64,000 nucleotides of DNA, taken from positions 5,766,001 through 5,830,000 of the forward strand of contig OY762289.1 of the NCBI GenBank assembly GCA_963665495.1, in the 5' to 3' direction. Of this stretch, positions 52,033 to 60,897 are shown piece by piece. The notes under the pieces were generated by a model. That model did no database searches, was not told where the DNA came from, and saw only the letters and a program-made list of their open reading frames with translations. Position 1 is the first letter of the stretch. Each line of letters starts with the position of its first letter. The DNA comes from G963665495 sp963665495 (GTDB taxonomy: Bacteria; Desulfobacterota; Desulfovibrionia; Desulfovibrionales; Desulfovibrionaceae). The position numbers were made by a program, and so were the translations under genes.

Positions 52033-52092
52033 AAAGCCTCCGGCGGCCTGAGTCCCCTTATGTAAAAGGTTCCCGAGTCGCCGGAGGCTTTT
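52033..52092. repeat. Imperfect copy of the GCCTCCGGCGGCC palindrome; likely terminator
   Basis: AAGCCTCCGGCGGCCTGAG is mirrored by the partly matching CGAGTCGCCGGAGGCTT just after the stop codon of the sheath-like gene, and the plus strand continues CTTTTCTT. It belongs to the family seen at 26376-26419 and 54245-54304 and probably terminates the plus-strand gene. Confidence 0.7.
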
Positions 52093-52173
52093 CTTATGCG
52101 GCCCCATGTCAAGAGCTCCCAGATTTCTTCCCTCTTATTCTCTTAGGCCGAGTGCGATCCCCACCATGTCGGC

Positions 52174-52295
52174 TAATAAGTTGTATTCCTTTTCTTATTC
52201 GTGCTCTGTGGCACCAAGTACCGATTCGGTACGTTCAATTTGAAATCGCCATTTTTTGTTCGTAGACTACGCTACCAAAGCCGCCTCGCGATCCG
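52174..52295 (-). ncRNA. Candidate guide (bridge/seek) RNA region of the IS element
   Basis: About 120 non-coding bases lie between the transposase stop and the left subterminal repeat. In IS1111-type elements the structured RNA that selects the insertion target is encoded downstream of the transposase, which is this position. It contains short inverted repeats such as GTACCGATTCGGTAC. The assignment rests on position and family knowledge; I have not folded it. Confidence 0.4.
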
Positions 52296-53333
52296 TCAAG
52301 CGACTGCCGATGGTAAGCTTAGCTTCCACAACAGGGCAGCCAATTTTCGAGCAAGCGCGGCAATCGCCTTTTGGGGGATTCCGTGTCTGCTCAAAATTCG
52401 ATTGTAAAATTCTTTTGCCCAGGGATCTCGTTGTTTCCATATCCATGCAGCCTCGATCAGCAGACTTCGTAACCGGCGTTGTCCTACCGGACGCAGTCGG
52501 GCGGTGCCCTTGGCTAACCCGCTTTGCCGTAGTACCGGGGCCAATCCAAGATACGCCGTAACCTCTTCACTTCGCCTAAATCTACCAGGATTGAATAGCT
52601 CCGCAGCAAACGTGGTAGCCACGACTTCGCCGACACCAGGAACGGACCTCATGGCGGCAATGCGTCTTGCCTCGTCTTGTTCCTGGAAAATGGTACGCAA
52701 TCGCAGATCTACCCGCCGCTGGGCTGCTACAACATATTCAAATTCTTCTAATAAACTTTGCAGGGTGTCGTGCGCGCCTGGTGGAAGCAACAGCGTTTTG
52801 AGTGTGCTCACGGCCGTTTTTCCCCAGTGATCGATTTGGGGCGGTTCTGGCACGTTCAATGAGAGCAACAAAGCGCGAATGCGTTGCTTTGTCTTGTGTA
52901 ATGAATCGGTCAGTTGGTGCCGCCGACGTTGAAGGCTACGGAAGGCTTCTTCCTGTTCAGTTGGAATGGCGATGGGACGAATAAGGCCGGAAGCGGCCAA
53001 CTCCGCAAGTTTACGGCAGTCCAGGCTATCGGTTTTGTTCGTTGCGGCAACCGGACGCGGAATTCTGCTCGGAGCGGCAACGATAACTTTGATCCCGACA
53101 GACTCAAGGCTTCTTGCCAAACCAAAGCCGGTAGGTCCCGCCTCATAACAAACGGCCCCAATTTTTACAGACAAAGAACGAAGTGTTTGAGTAAGTGCCT
53201 TGATATCGGATGGACACGTCCAATCTTTGATCATTCCATCGGGTCTGAGAAGAGCCACACTGAAACTTCGCTTGTGGACATCTACGCCAACCCAAACTTT
53301 TCCACCGGAAAAGGCATCAACAAAACGATGCAA
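52296..53333 (-). CDS. IS110-family transposase
   Basis: The 345-residue protein has the DEDD-type RuvC-like N-terminal domain: VGVDVHKRSF (Asp), CYEAGPTGFG (Glu) and NKTDSLDCRKLAEL (two Asp). The C-terminal transposase_20 domain has SVPGVGEVVATTFAAEL, a helix-hairpin-helix, the YLGLAP stretch, and further on a serine that would be catalytic (QSGLAKG). It appears intact, with no frameshift or internal stop, so the element may be active. Recombination in this family is guided by an element-encoded RNA. Confidence 0.95.
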   Translation of the reverse strand: MHRFVDAFSGGKVWVGVDVHKRSFSVALLRPDGMIKDWTCPSDIKALTQTLRSLSVKIGAVCYEAGPTGFGLARSLESVGIKVIVAAPSRIPRPVAATNKTDSLDCRKLAELAASGLIRPIAIPTEQEEAFRSLQRRRHQLTDSLHKTKQRIRALLLSLNVPEPPQIDHWGKTAVSTLKTLLLPPGAHDTLQSLLEEFEYVVAAQRRVDLRLRTIFQEQDEARRIAAMRSVPGVGEVVATTFAAELFNPGRFRRSEEVTAYLGLAPVLRQSGLAKGTARLRPVGQRRLRSLLIEAAWIWKQRDPWAKEFYNRILSRHGIPQKAIAALARKLAALLWKLSLPSAVA

Positions 53334-53441
53334 TGATCATATTTTGATTTCAGCCATGTCGGCCTCCTTTGAGCTTCACTTTTTCTGGTATCATACCAAG
53401 TTAAGCCGGGGAGTGCCGACATGGTATTTTTTATCTTTATT

Positions 53442-54215
53442 TTACTGCAGGTCCAACAGAAAGACTTCGGCGTCGTCGCTTTCGGAAAATTCTCCGAAGA
53501 GCAGGCTGCCGGGTGTTTCGCGGATACGGACGTAGAAGGAAAGTGCGTCGTTGAGTTCGTTCTTCACGGCCCAGGCGTCGTATTCCGTGGGACCGGCCTG
53601 GATTTTGAGCCCTTTCATGGGGTATTCCAGGATAGACTTTTCAGGGATTTTCATTACTTCTCCCACACCCATGGCGTCGATTTCGCCGCCGGCCACGCCG
53701 GCCATGACGCCTTTCCAGGCATGGCCTTTGGCAGGACCTATTTCCAGCCAGAGTCCGACGCCAGGCAGCGGATGCGGAATGAGGCGGTATTCCAGCTGCA
53801 CCGGCTTGGGCGGGATGTTGGCTTTGGCCGCCACCTTGGGGCCCAACAGCGCGGGCTTGACGACCTCCGCGTCCTTGAGCGGAGTGGGCAGTTCTTCTGC
53901 TTTGATTTCACCGTCATTGGGCTGGATAATGATGGGAAATCCGTGCCCTTTTTCCGCCTGGAGCATCAGCGCCAGCAGCGACAGGCCGAACCGATTGTCG
54001 GGATCCTTGAAGGAGGCCACGGACCCCGCGATGATCCAGAGCGCCGTCTCGGGTTTGAGCAGTTCGGGCGCGGCTCCGGACCATTCCATTTTATTCAGGT
54101 CGTTTGTCCAGAAATGGCCGCCGGTTTCCAGGCCGTACTTGCTGGCGGTCTGAAAAACGGCTTTGGCCTTGTCTTCGTCCTTTTCCAGGGCGGTAATCCA
54201 GATATGCTTCTTCAT
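53442..54215 (-). CDS. T6SS-linked protein of unknown function
   Basis: The 257-residue soluble protein begins with an alpha/beta segment (KKHIWITALEKDEDKAKAVFQTASKYGLETGGHFWTND shortened here to its start and end) that recalls a flavodoxin/TIR-type fold. LWIIAGSVASF and GFPIIIQPNDG mark further strands, then a Pro/Ala-rich linker (about 115-140) leads to a second, beta-rich domain ending FLLDLQ. I do not recognise the family. It follows clpV after a strong palindrome and has no signal peptide. A regulatory or accessory role in the T6SS is inferred from position only. Confidence 0.75.
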   Translation of the reverse strand: MKKHIWITALEKDEDKAKAVFQTASKYGLETGGHFWTNDLNKMEWSGAAPELLKPETALWIIAGSVASFKDPDNRFGLSLLALMLQAEKGHGFPIIIQPNDGEIKAEELPTPLKDAEVVKPALLGPKVAAKANIPPKPVQLEYRLIPHPLPGVGLWLEIGPAKGHAWKGVMAGVAGGEIDAMGVGEVMKIPEKSILEYPMKGLKIQAGPTEYDAWAVKNELNDALSFYVRIRETPGSLLFGEFSESDDAEVFLLDLQ

Positions 54216-54244
54216 GCCGGTCCTCTTGAAAAAAATGTCTGGGG

Positions 54245-54304
54245 AATGCCTCCGGCGGCCTAAGAACCCTTTTACAAAAGGGTTCTTAGGCCGCCGGAGG
54301 CATT
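54245..54304. repeat. Perfect 29-bp inverted repeat, full copy of the intergenic palindrome family
   Basis: The left arm (54245-54273) and right arm (54276-54304) are exact complements with only two bases between them; the outer part is GCCTCCGGCGGCC / GGCCGCCGGAGGC. It lies in the 94-bp gap between clpV and the next gene and could end or attenuate transcription after clpV. Confidence 0.85.
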
Positions 54305-54309
54305 GCGTT

Positions 54310-57018
54310 CTAGTTCCCGAAATTCATGACAAAGCTGCCCGATTCGTCGATATCCAGTTCGACCTTGGCGGGCATGCCGCCTTCGGTCATATGTTCGAGA
54401 ATAGTCTGCGAGAGCTGGGGCAGGACATTGCCGTTGATGATGTATTCGATATTACGCGCGCCGGTTTCGACTTCGGTGCAGCGTTCGGTGATCTGGTCCA
54501 CGACCTTGTCGGTCCAGGTCAGGGCCATTTTGTTGTTTTCGTACAGCATGTTCTTGAGCTTGTTCAGCTTCAGGCCCACGATTCCGCGCATGGCGTCGCC
54601 GCGCAGGCTGTAGAAGGGCTGAATGCTCATCCGCGCCAGCAATGCGGGCTTGAAGTGCTCGGAAAGCAGCGGGCGAATGGCCGAGGTGACCGCATCCAGG
54701 GGCGGCGCTTCGTCCATGTTGGTCATTTCCTGGATCACGTCCGTGGCCAGGTTGCTGGTGAGGATGATGATGGTGTTCTTGAAGTTGATTTCCTTGCCTT
54801 CGCCGTCCGAGAGCATGCCTTTGTCAAAGACCTGGTAGAACAGCTCCATGACGCTGAGGTGGGCTTTTTCAACTTCGTCCAGCAGGACAACGGAATAGGG
54901 GTTCTGGCGAACGGCTTCCGTGAGCATGCCGCCTTCGCCGTAGCCCACGTATCCGGGAGGGGAACCGATCAAACGGCTGACCGTGTGGCTTTCCTTGAAC
55001 TCGCTCATGTTGATGGTCACGATGTTATGTTCGCCGCCGAAGATCAGATCCGCCAGGGACAGGCCGGTTTCGGTCTTGCCCACGCCGCTCGGTCCCACCA
55101 GCAGGAAAACGCCCAAAGGCTGGTTGGGGTTTTTGATGCCGGTTTTGGCGGCCTTGATGACTTCGGTGATGCCGTCCAGAGCCTGGTCCTGCCCCTTGAT
55201 GCGTTCCTTGAGATGATCGGAAAGGTTGAGCAGCACGGCGGATTCGTCTCTGGCAACCTTGCCCAGCGGGATGCCGGTCCAGTCCGAGACCACCTGTCCG
55301 ACCAGGTCGGGGTTGACCTCGATCTGCACCATGGGCGTATCGCCCTGAAGTTCTTCCAGTGCTTTGGCTGCGGCGTCCAGTTGCTCGGTGAGTTCTTCCA
55401 GACTCAGGGCGGGAGCCACTGCTTCGGGCTGCGCTTCTGCCTCTGCGCCTTCTTCCGCGGGCGCCGGAGCATCCGCGGGGAGGGCTTCGCCGGAACGCAA
55501 AGCGTGAATCTGGTCGCGCAGGTTCAGCACCTTGTGGGCGGCATCTTTTTCCTTGAGCCAGCGCTCTTTGATTTCAGCGGCCTTGTCCGTGTTGGCGGCA
55601 ATGCCGTCGACGGTTGCCTGGTATTTGTCCTCATCGATGGGCACGCCGTTGTCGCGGTCGCGATCCAGCGCGCGCTTGACTCGTTCGCCGGCCTGAATGG
55701 CCCGTTCCGTGTCTTCCAGCACAGCCGGTTTGCCGCTGAGATTGATCTTGACCCGCGCGGCGGCCGTATCGACCAGGTCGATGGCTTTATCCGGCAGGAA
55801 ACGGCCGGAGATATAGCGGTGGGCGAAATCCGCCGCGGCTTCCATGGCATCGTTACGCATGATGACTTTGTGAGCTTTTTCCAGGTTGTCCTTGATGCCC
55901 TGCAGGATGAGAACCGTGGTTTCCACGGAGGGCTCGGCAAGCTTGATGAGCTGGAAGCGGCGCGCCAGAGCCGGATCTTTTTCGAAATATTTTTTGTACT
56001 CACTCCAGGTGGTGGCGGCGCAGGTTTTAAGCTCGCCGCGCGCCAGGGCGGGTTTGAGCAGGTTGGCCGCGTCGCTGCCGCCGGCCTGGCCGCCGGCGCC
56101 AACCAGCGTGTGGGCTTCGTCGATGAACAGGATGATGGGTTTTTCCGAGGATTTGATCTCGTCCAGCACGCCTTTGAGACGGTTTTCAAATTCGCCTTTC
56201 ATGCCCGCGCCGGCTTCCAGGGCGCCCATATCCAGTCCCAGCAGGGTGACGTCTCTGAGCATGTCCGGGACGTCGCCTTCGATGATCCGCAGGGCCATGC
56301 CTTCGATGGCGGCGGTTTTACCAACGCCGGGCTCGCCCACCAGAATGGGGTTGTTTTTTCTGCGCCGGGCGAGAATATCCACGATCTGGCGGATTTCATT
56401 GTCGCGACCGAACACCGGGTCGATTTTACCTTCACGCGCGCGGGCGGTGAAGTCCTGGCAGAAGCGTGCGAGGAAGCTGCCGTCGCCCTGAGGGCCGGCA
56501 CCGGGTGCGCCCGCGGCCGCAGGACCGCGATCCGGTGCGCGCTGCTCGCTGGATGCCTTGATGATGGTCCAGAATTCCTGTTGCAGGGTGTCCCGGCTGA
56601 TGGTGGTAAGCAGGTCGGACCAGCGGCTGTTGCCGAAAAATGCAGGTTTTTTCAGGAAAGCCAGAAAGATGGCTCCGGAACGGATTTTGGCTTCGCCCAG
56701 GTCGATGGAGGAAACCATCCAGGCGTTTTCGCAGAGTTCGAGCAGCATGGGCGAGAATACGGGCTTGCCCGCATTGCCGCTTTTGAGGTCTTCAATGGAG
56801 TCGTTCAGAGCCTGGATGACCCGGCTGGGGTCGATTTCGAATCTGCGCAGGATGAGCGGCAGGTCGCTTTGCGGAGTTTCCAGGCATTTGATCAGAAAGT
56901 GTTCGACCGAAACCTCATACTGCGTCCGGGAAACGCAAAGACCGGCCGCATTGTGCAAAGTGGTCGTACAGAAGCCGTTGAGCTTGGAGAGCAGTGATTT
57001 CATATCCACATTGACCAT
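54310..57018 (-). CDS. tssH: ClpV/TssH, T6SS sheath-disassembly AAA+ ATPase
   Basis: From MVNVDMKSLLSKLN the protein has 902 residues. An N-terminal Clp-N domain (about 1-160) is followed by two AAA+ modules with Walker A GEPGVGKTA (about 225) and GPSGVGKTETG (about 640), the latter typical of ClpV. Also present are the Walker B LFIDEAHTLVGAGGQ and a middle coiled-coil region with an acidic Ala/Pro/Glu linker. ClpV recycles the contracted TssB/TssC sheath. It sits 16 bp after tssG in the T6SS operon. Confidence 0.95.
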   Translation of the reverse strand: MVNVDMKSLLSKLNGFCTTTLHNAAGLCVSRTQYEVSVEHFLIKCLETPQSDLPLILRRFEIDPSRVIQALNDSIEDLKSGNAGKPVFSPMLLELCENAWMVSSIDLGEAKIRSGAIFLAFLKKPAFFGNSRWSDLLTTISRDTLQQEFWTIIKASSEQRAPDRGPAAAGAPGAGPQGDGSFLARFCQDFTARAREGKIDPVFGRDNEIRQIVDILARRRKNNPILVGEPGVGKTAAIEGMALRIIEGDVPDMLRDVTLLGLDMGALEAGAGMKGEFENRLKGVLDEIKSSEKPIILFIDEAHTLVGAGGQAGGSDAANLLKPALARGELKTCAATTWSEYKKYFEKDPALARRFQLIKLAEPSVETTVLILQGIKDNLEKAHKVIMRNDAMEAAADFAHRYISGRFLPDKAIDLVDTAAARVKINLSGKPAVLEDTERAIQAGERVKRALDRDRDNGVPIDEDKYQATVDGIAANTDKAAEIKERWLKEKDAAHKVLNLRDQIHALRSGEALPADAPAPAEEGAEAEAQPEAVAPALSLEELTEQLDAAAKALEELQGDTPMVQIEVNPDLVGQVVSDWTGIPLGKVARDESAVLLNLSDHLKERIKGQDQALDGITEVIKAAKTGIKNPNQPLGVFLLVGPSGVGKTETGLSLADLIFGGEHNIVTINMSEFKESHTVSRLIGSPPGYVGYGEGGMLTEAVRQNPYSVVLLDEVEKAHLSVMELFYQVFDKGMLSDGEGKEINFKNTIIILTSNLATDVIQEMTNMDEAPPLDAVTSAIRPLLSEHFKPALLARMSIQPFYSLRGDAMRGIVGLKLNKLKNMLYENNKMALTWTDKVVDQITERCTEVETGARNIEYIINGNVLPQLSQTILEHMTEGGMPAKVELDIDESGSFVMNFGN

Positions 57019-57034
57019 ATCTTTCCGTCCTTTT

Positions 57035-58081
57035 TTAAACGTTGAACGTTTGCAGAGGAAATTCGGCTTCACTTACAACGGGAATGTCCGTTGAATAGAG
57101 CCAGCAGTCGTATCCAAGGGCACCCCATTTTTCCTGTCCCAGGCACGGATGCCTGGCTTCTTCGGAGGATAGCACCAGTTTCAGATCACATTCCAGCGGC
57201 TGCGAAACATAGAGTGTGACAAGTTCTTCGAGCCAGATATAATTTTTTGATTGCGGCAGGCACGAATGGTAGACCTCTTCGTCCATGGGCCCGACAATCA
57301 ATTTGAATTTGCCCAGGCGGTCTTCGACTTCTTCACCCAGATAACATTCATCGCCCAGCATGTTGTTGGTTTCACCCAGCACAAAGCGCTGGTCTTCAGG
57401 TATTTTGACGCGTCGCGCGATACAGGGTTCGATATCGACTGTCGAAATCCCCAGCGCATCGGCCACAACGGTTTTGAGCCCCAGGGCGGAACGCGGCCAT
57501 TGGGTGAACAGGCCGATGTAACGCAGCAACTGGTAGGTGTTGGGCAGGTTGCGGCGCAGTTCCGGAAAGCCCAGCCCCAGCAGACAGTAGAGAAGCTCTA
57601 GATAGCGTTCGTTTTCTTCGTCAATGACCTTGATGTACGGTCGAAAGCGCGTCCACCCCTGGATTACCAGCGGAAAGAGCGGATAGTTGACGATGTCGAT
57701 AAAGTCCCGGACCACGGAGATGTCGTCCGAATCCTGGTCCAGAAGGTCTTCCGTATAAAACGTGGGCAGCGGCGAAGACGAACCGTAGAGTCCGAGAAAA
57801 GTGGCTTCAATGCGATAGAGCAGCGTGGCGTCGGAAGACTCGTCCTCTTCTTCCGCGATTTCGTCCAGTTTGGTGATGTCCGTGCCGGGGAAAGCCAGTG
57901 AAAGTTCCGGGCGGATGCGCAGAAAGTTGGAATAAAAATCCCCGGACTTGTGCCCGAGATCGTTTTCCACATGAAAACGCACCAAGCGGATGGCCTGGAA
58001 AAAGGAAAAAGCAGCGGGATTCTGAGTCAGATCATCCCAGATGTTTAGAGGAGCGGACGATCCCCGATGCGCATCGGCCAT
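57035..58081 (-). CDS. tssG: T6SS baseplate subunit TssG
   Basis: The 348-residue protein has the TssG pattern: FFQAIRLVRFH near the N-terminus, RIRPELSLAFPGTDI, ATFLGLYGSSSPLPTFYTEDLL, and FLDI-type segments (VRDFIDIVNYPLFPLVIQGWTRFRP). It forms the baseplate wedge with TssE, TssF and TssK. Its start lies 37 bases inside tssF, with GAGGA six bases upstream, so it is translationally coupled. Confidence 0.93.
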   Translation of the reverse strand: MADAHRGSSAPLNIWDDLTQNPAAFSFFQAIRLVRFHVENDLGHKSGDFYSNFLRIRPELSLAFPGTDITKLDEIAEEEDESSDATLLYRIEATFLGLYGSSSPLPTFYTEDLLDQDSDDISVVRDFIDIVNYPLFPLVIQGWTRFRPYIKVIDEENERYLELLYCLLGLGFPELRRNLPNTYQLLRYIGLFTQWPRSALGLKTVVADALGISTVDIEPCIARRVKIPEDQRFVLGETNNMLGDECYLGEEVEDRLGKFKLIVGPMDEEVYHSCLPQSKNYIWLEELVTLYVSQPLECDLKLVLSSEEARHPCLGQEKWGALGYDCWLYSTDIPVVSEAEFPLQTFNV

Positions 58082-59778
58082 TGAATATCCTCACCCGAGT
58101 GCTGGTCCCGGAGTTGAAAACGCGTAAAACTGTTGATGTTTGCATATCCGGCCAGAAAACGGTCGATGATGGTGCCGAAGAGGTACATGTCCCCATGGCT
58201 GGCAAAGTTGGAGCCATCGACTTCCATTTCAATGTATCTGCCGCGCATGATCACACCGGAAATCAGGCGGTCGGCGATTTTATCCGAAAGGCTGCTGACA
58301 CCGTCGACACGTTTGTTGTTGGCCACCACCGAAGCGCGGTTGCGCGTTCCCGGAAAGATATACAGACGCAGCAGGGCCTTGATATTTTCGGTATCAGAGA
58401 TGGGCAAATAATTCAAAGAAAGATGCGAGATCAGCCGCCAGAGCAGGTCCGAACCGATGGGAGGCTGGACCGCGGCCGTGGGCGGATGAATGTTCTTGAA
58501 GTCCAGCAGGCTCGGCGACGTTTCCGTGGGTTCGCTGATGTCTCCCAGCTGCAGGCTCTCCGGAAGATGCGAATTGGTGCAGAGCATGTTGATGGAGAGC
58601 GTTTCGGGTACGGGCGGTCCGGCGTCGGGCGGATAACTGACCGACAGAAAGACCTCCACATTTTCTCCAATGGGCGAGATTCTGCGGGTGACGTTGTAGA
58701 CTGATGTATCCCCGGTACGCGGGCGGAACATTTCAAAAGGGACGTAGCTGCGCTGGCGTACGGTGCCTTTGATGAAGCCGGTGACGTTTTCCACCGAATA
58801 GACCTGGTAGTTGCCGCCATGCTGATCCGCTGGTCGGACCCTGTATTCCGGCCGATGATGGTCCAGCAGAATGGGTTCCGCATCATGAGGGAACAGATTG
58901 ATGGCCGGGGTTGCGTTGAGCAGAAAATTGCCCCGCTTGAAGTCCCGTACGATCTGTTCGTTGTCCTTGAGAAAAAATTCAATGGTGAATGAAGTGCCGG
59001 ACCCGCGATCATGCCAGTTTTCCCAACCGGTAATGTCGAAGAACAGAAATTTATGCGGCAGGATGAAATATTCCTGCAGCAGGCGGTAGCCGGGAAACGA
59101 ATTGGACGGGTAGGGCAGCAGGGCTTCCGTATCGGTAAGTCCGACCGGTTGCAGAAATTTTTTGGGAAGCATCACGGACTTCCCGCCGTCCGGCGAGCTG
59201 AGACGCATCTGTTGCGTGCCGGAAAGGATGGTGTAGTAACGGTCTGCGGCGGCCTCGTAGCTGCCGGAAAGCAGAATGCGCAACCGTTCGGGCTTCCAGG
59301 ACTGCAGGTCCATGCCGGTGAGGTTGAAACTGATTTTGAGCACCGGTGCCGAACCTGCGGGTTTGTCCAGCACCGCGTTGGTCACTTGCAGCGGATGGAC
59401 GTCCACATCGTAGGATGTGGTGAAAATGCAGCTCGTACCGTCCACGGGAATGGAGGCGATTGCGGCTCCGGCCTTGACTTTCAGAGTTTCCATCAAGCCT
59501 GTTTTGGGAAGGAACTGGATGATGGTGGTGGAGGGAATGGGCCGGAGATAATGCGGAAAAGTCAGCTGCAGCAGACTGTGCAGGATTTCCGGAAACTGGT
59601 CGTCGAGTTTTTCGCGGATCAGACCCGTGAGAAAGGCCGTACCTTCGAGGAGCCGCTCAACGTCGGGATCCGAAGTCGGACCACTGAGCATGGGCGCCAG
59701 CGCGGGGTGGGCTTTGGAGAACTCGACTGCGAGTTCCTTGAGATGTGTGAGTTCAAGTTGATAATATTTATTGATCAT
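58045..59778 (-). CDS. tssF: T6SS baseplate subunit TssF
   Basis: The 577-residue protein opens with YYQLELTHLKELAVEFSKAHPALAPML, the TssF/VasA start, then VERLLEGTAFLTGLIREKLDDQFPE and LLQLTFPHYLRPIPS. It also has FFDITGWEN and NLFPHDAEPILLDHHRPEYRVRP, all expected in the family. It is the main baseplate wedge protein. The tssE stop is 8 bp upstream and tssG overlaps its end. Confidence 0.95.
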   Translation of the reverse strand: MINKYYQLELTHLKELAVEFSKAHPALAPMLSGPTSDPDVERLLEGTAFLTGLIREKLDDQFPEILHSLLQLTFPHYLRPIPSTTIIQFLPKTGLMETLKVKAGAAIASIPVDGTSCIFTTSYDVDVHPLQVTNAVLDKPAGSAPVLKISFNLTGMDLQSWKPERLRILLSGSYEAAADRYYTILSGTQQMRLSSPDGGKSVMLPKKFLQPVGLTDTEALLPYPSNSFPGYRLLQEYFILPHKFLFFDITGWENWHDRGSGTSFTIEFFLKDNEQIVRDFKRGNFLLNATPAINLFPHDAEPILLDHHRPEYRVRPADQHGGNYQVYSVENVTGFIKGTVRQRSYVPFEMFRPRTGDTSVYNVTRRISPIGENVEVFLSVSYPPDAGPPVPETLSINMLCTNSHLPESLQLGDISEPTETSPSLLDFKNIHPPTAAVQPPIGSDLLWRLISHLSLNYLPISDTENIKALLRLYIFPGTRNRASVVANNKRVDGVSSLSDKIADRLISGVIMRGRYIEMEVDGSNFASHGDMYLFGTIIDRFLAGYANINSFTRFQLRDQHSGEDIQWPMRIGDRPLL

Positions 59779-59786
59779 CGCTACGG

Positions 59787-60200
59787 TTAATCGCTTATGG
59801 TGATCCGCCCGTCGGACTGCACGACGCTCTCAAATACCACAGGAACGTCGTTTTCCATGGCCAGTTTGCCTTTGATTTTGAACCGCAGGGCGAGAACATC
59901 GTCCTGTTGTTCCTCGAATGTGATGGACGCTTCCAGCAAACGCGGTTCAAATTTCATGATGATTTTCGAGAGATCACGTTCGAGTTCCTGAACACGGTCC
60001 GAAGCGTAGGATCCGGCGATGTCCGTAAAATCGGGAACGCCGTAGTCGTCGTGAATGAGCACGGATCCCTGGCGCGTATTCATGATCTGCTGAATATGAT
60101 GCAGCACGGATTTGGTCATGGCCTGCGGATCTTCAGCAAAGCGTCGTTCAGGATCTTGTTCAAAATCCTGGATACGTTCCAGGAGACGTAATTCTCGCAT
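59787..60200 (-). CDS. tssE: T6SS baseplate subunit TssE (gp25-like)
   Basis: The 137-residue protein has the gp25/lysozyme-like fold pattern: LLERIQ, SVLHHIQQIMNTRQGSVLIHDDYGVPDFTD, and IIMKFEPRLLEASITFE. The EPRL motif is the typical TssE landmark for contact with the sheath. It precedes tssF by 8 bp, and a strong terminator separates it from the upstream hcp gene. Confidence 0.94.
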   Translation of the reverse strand: MRELRLLERIQDFEQDPERRFAEDPQAMTKSVLHHIQQIMNTRQGSVLIHDDYGVPDFTDIAGSYASDRVQELERDLSKIIMKFEPRLLEASITFEEQQDDVLALRFKIKGKLAMENDVPVVFESVVQSDGRITISD

Positions 60201-60232
60201 AGGCAGAACCCGGCCGGCGTACGGTTTTGATA

Positions 60233-60270
60233 AAAGCCGGTCGGCTGAGAGGTCTGAGCCGACCGGCTTT
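60233..60270 (-). terminator. Strong intrinsic terminator after hcp
   Basis: A perfect 14-bp stem (AAAGCCGGTCGGCT with its complement) with a 10-base loop lies 21 bases beyond the hcp stop, followed by TTTT on the minus strand. It probably lets hcp be expressed more highly than the baseplate genes behind it. Confidence 0.85.
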
Positions 60271-60291
60271 GGCGGTTGGAATCGTTACGAC

Positions 60292-60774
60292 TTAGCTGTC
60301 TTTCCAGCTGTCGGTGTATTCGATGTTTCCATCCGTGTAAGTCCAGGTGATCTTGGAGTAGGTGAAGCTGACTTCTTCCATATCCTGGTATTCCTTGGTT
60401 TTTACGTCGAAGGTCAGCGGTTTGTAGTCATGGACGTTCACGATGATGGCTTCGGCCAGTTTGATTACGTAGTATTTTTTCTCCGTTCCATCGGGCTCAA
60501 TGCGGTAGAAATCAAGTTCAACGTCGCACTGCTCGCCTTTGGTGCAAGCCTGTTTCAGCTTGGGGGAGGCGTTGTCGTAATGCTTCGTAATGGTCAGCGG
60601 ATGGTGGATACGCTGTCCCGTGGGCAGACCCGTGTGGGTGTCCTTGGGGATTTCGATGTTGTGGTCCACCTGGTAGACAAGGATGGTGTCCTTTTTGTCT
60701 CCGCTCTGCGTGCAATCTCCCTTGATATCGCCCTGGGATTTGCCCTTAACTTTCATGTAAGAAGTCAGCGCCAT
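60292..60774 (-). CDS. hcp: Hcp/TssD, T6SS tube protein
   Basis: The 160-residue protein matches Hcp: YMKVKGKSQGDIKGDC at the start, VYQVDHNIEIPKDTHTGLPTGQRIHHPLTITKHYD, and EEVSFTYSKITWTYTDGN near the end. It polymerises into the inner tube and is secreted. A strong Shine-Dalgarno site (AAAGGAGAGAGAC before ATG) and its own terminator fit high expression. It follows tssC after 123 bp. Confidence 0.96.
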   Translation of the reverse strand: MALTSYMKVKGKSQGDIKGDCTQSGDKKDTILVYQVDHNIEIPKDTHTGLPTGQRIHHPLTITKHYDNASPKLKQACTKGEQCDVELDFYRIEPDGTEKKYYVIKLAEAIIVNVHDYKPLTFDVKTKEYQDMEEVSFTYSKITWTYTDGNIEYTDSWKDS

Positions 60775-60897
60775 GTCTCTCTCCTTTTGGGTGTTAGGTT
60801 AAGTAGTAAGTATACCTTGAATAAACCCGAAACTCATTGTCTCGTAAAAGAGTATTCGTACTGTGGCCGACAAACGTTACATCCGTTTTACGAATAA

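Larger units (their letters stand above)
52163..53425 (-). mobile_element. IS110-family (IS1111-type) insertion sequence
   Basis: A DEDD transposase gene is flanked by an exact 11-bp inverted pair, ACCATGTCGGC at 52163-52173 and its complement at 53415-53425, placed subterminally as in the IS1111 group. The outer boundaries are approximate, since these elements lack terminal repeats and target duplications. The right end lies only 16 bases from the stop of a T6SS-associated gene. The flanks have different codon and word usage from the transposase. Confidence 0.75.

Noticed and set aside
54163..56997. A 944-codon open frame on the plus strand
   Set aside because: It is antisense to clpV, and its codons mirror the third-position GC of the real gene. 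Its translation has no recognisable family, whereas the minus strand encodes a full ClpV.
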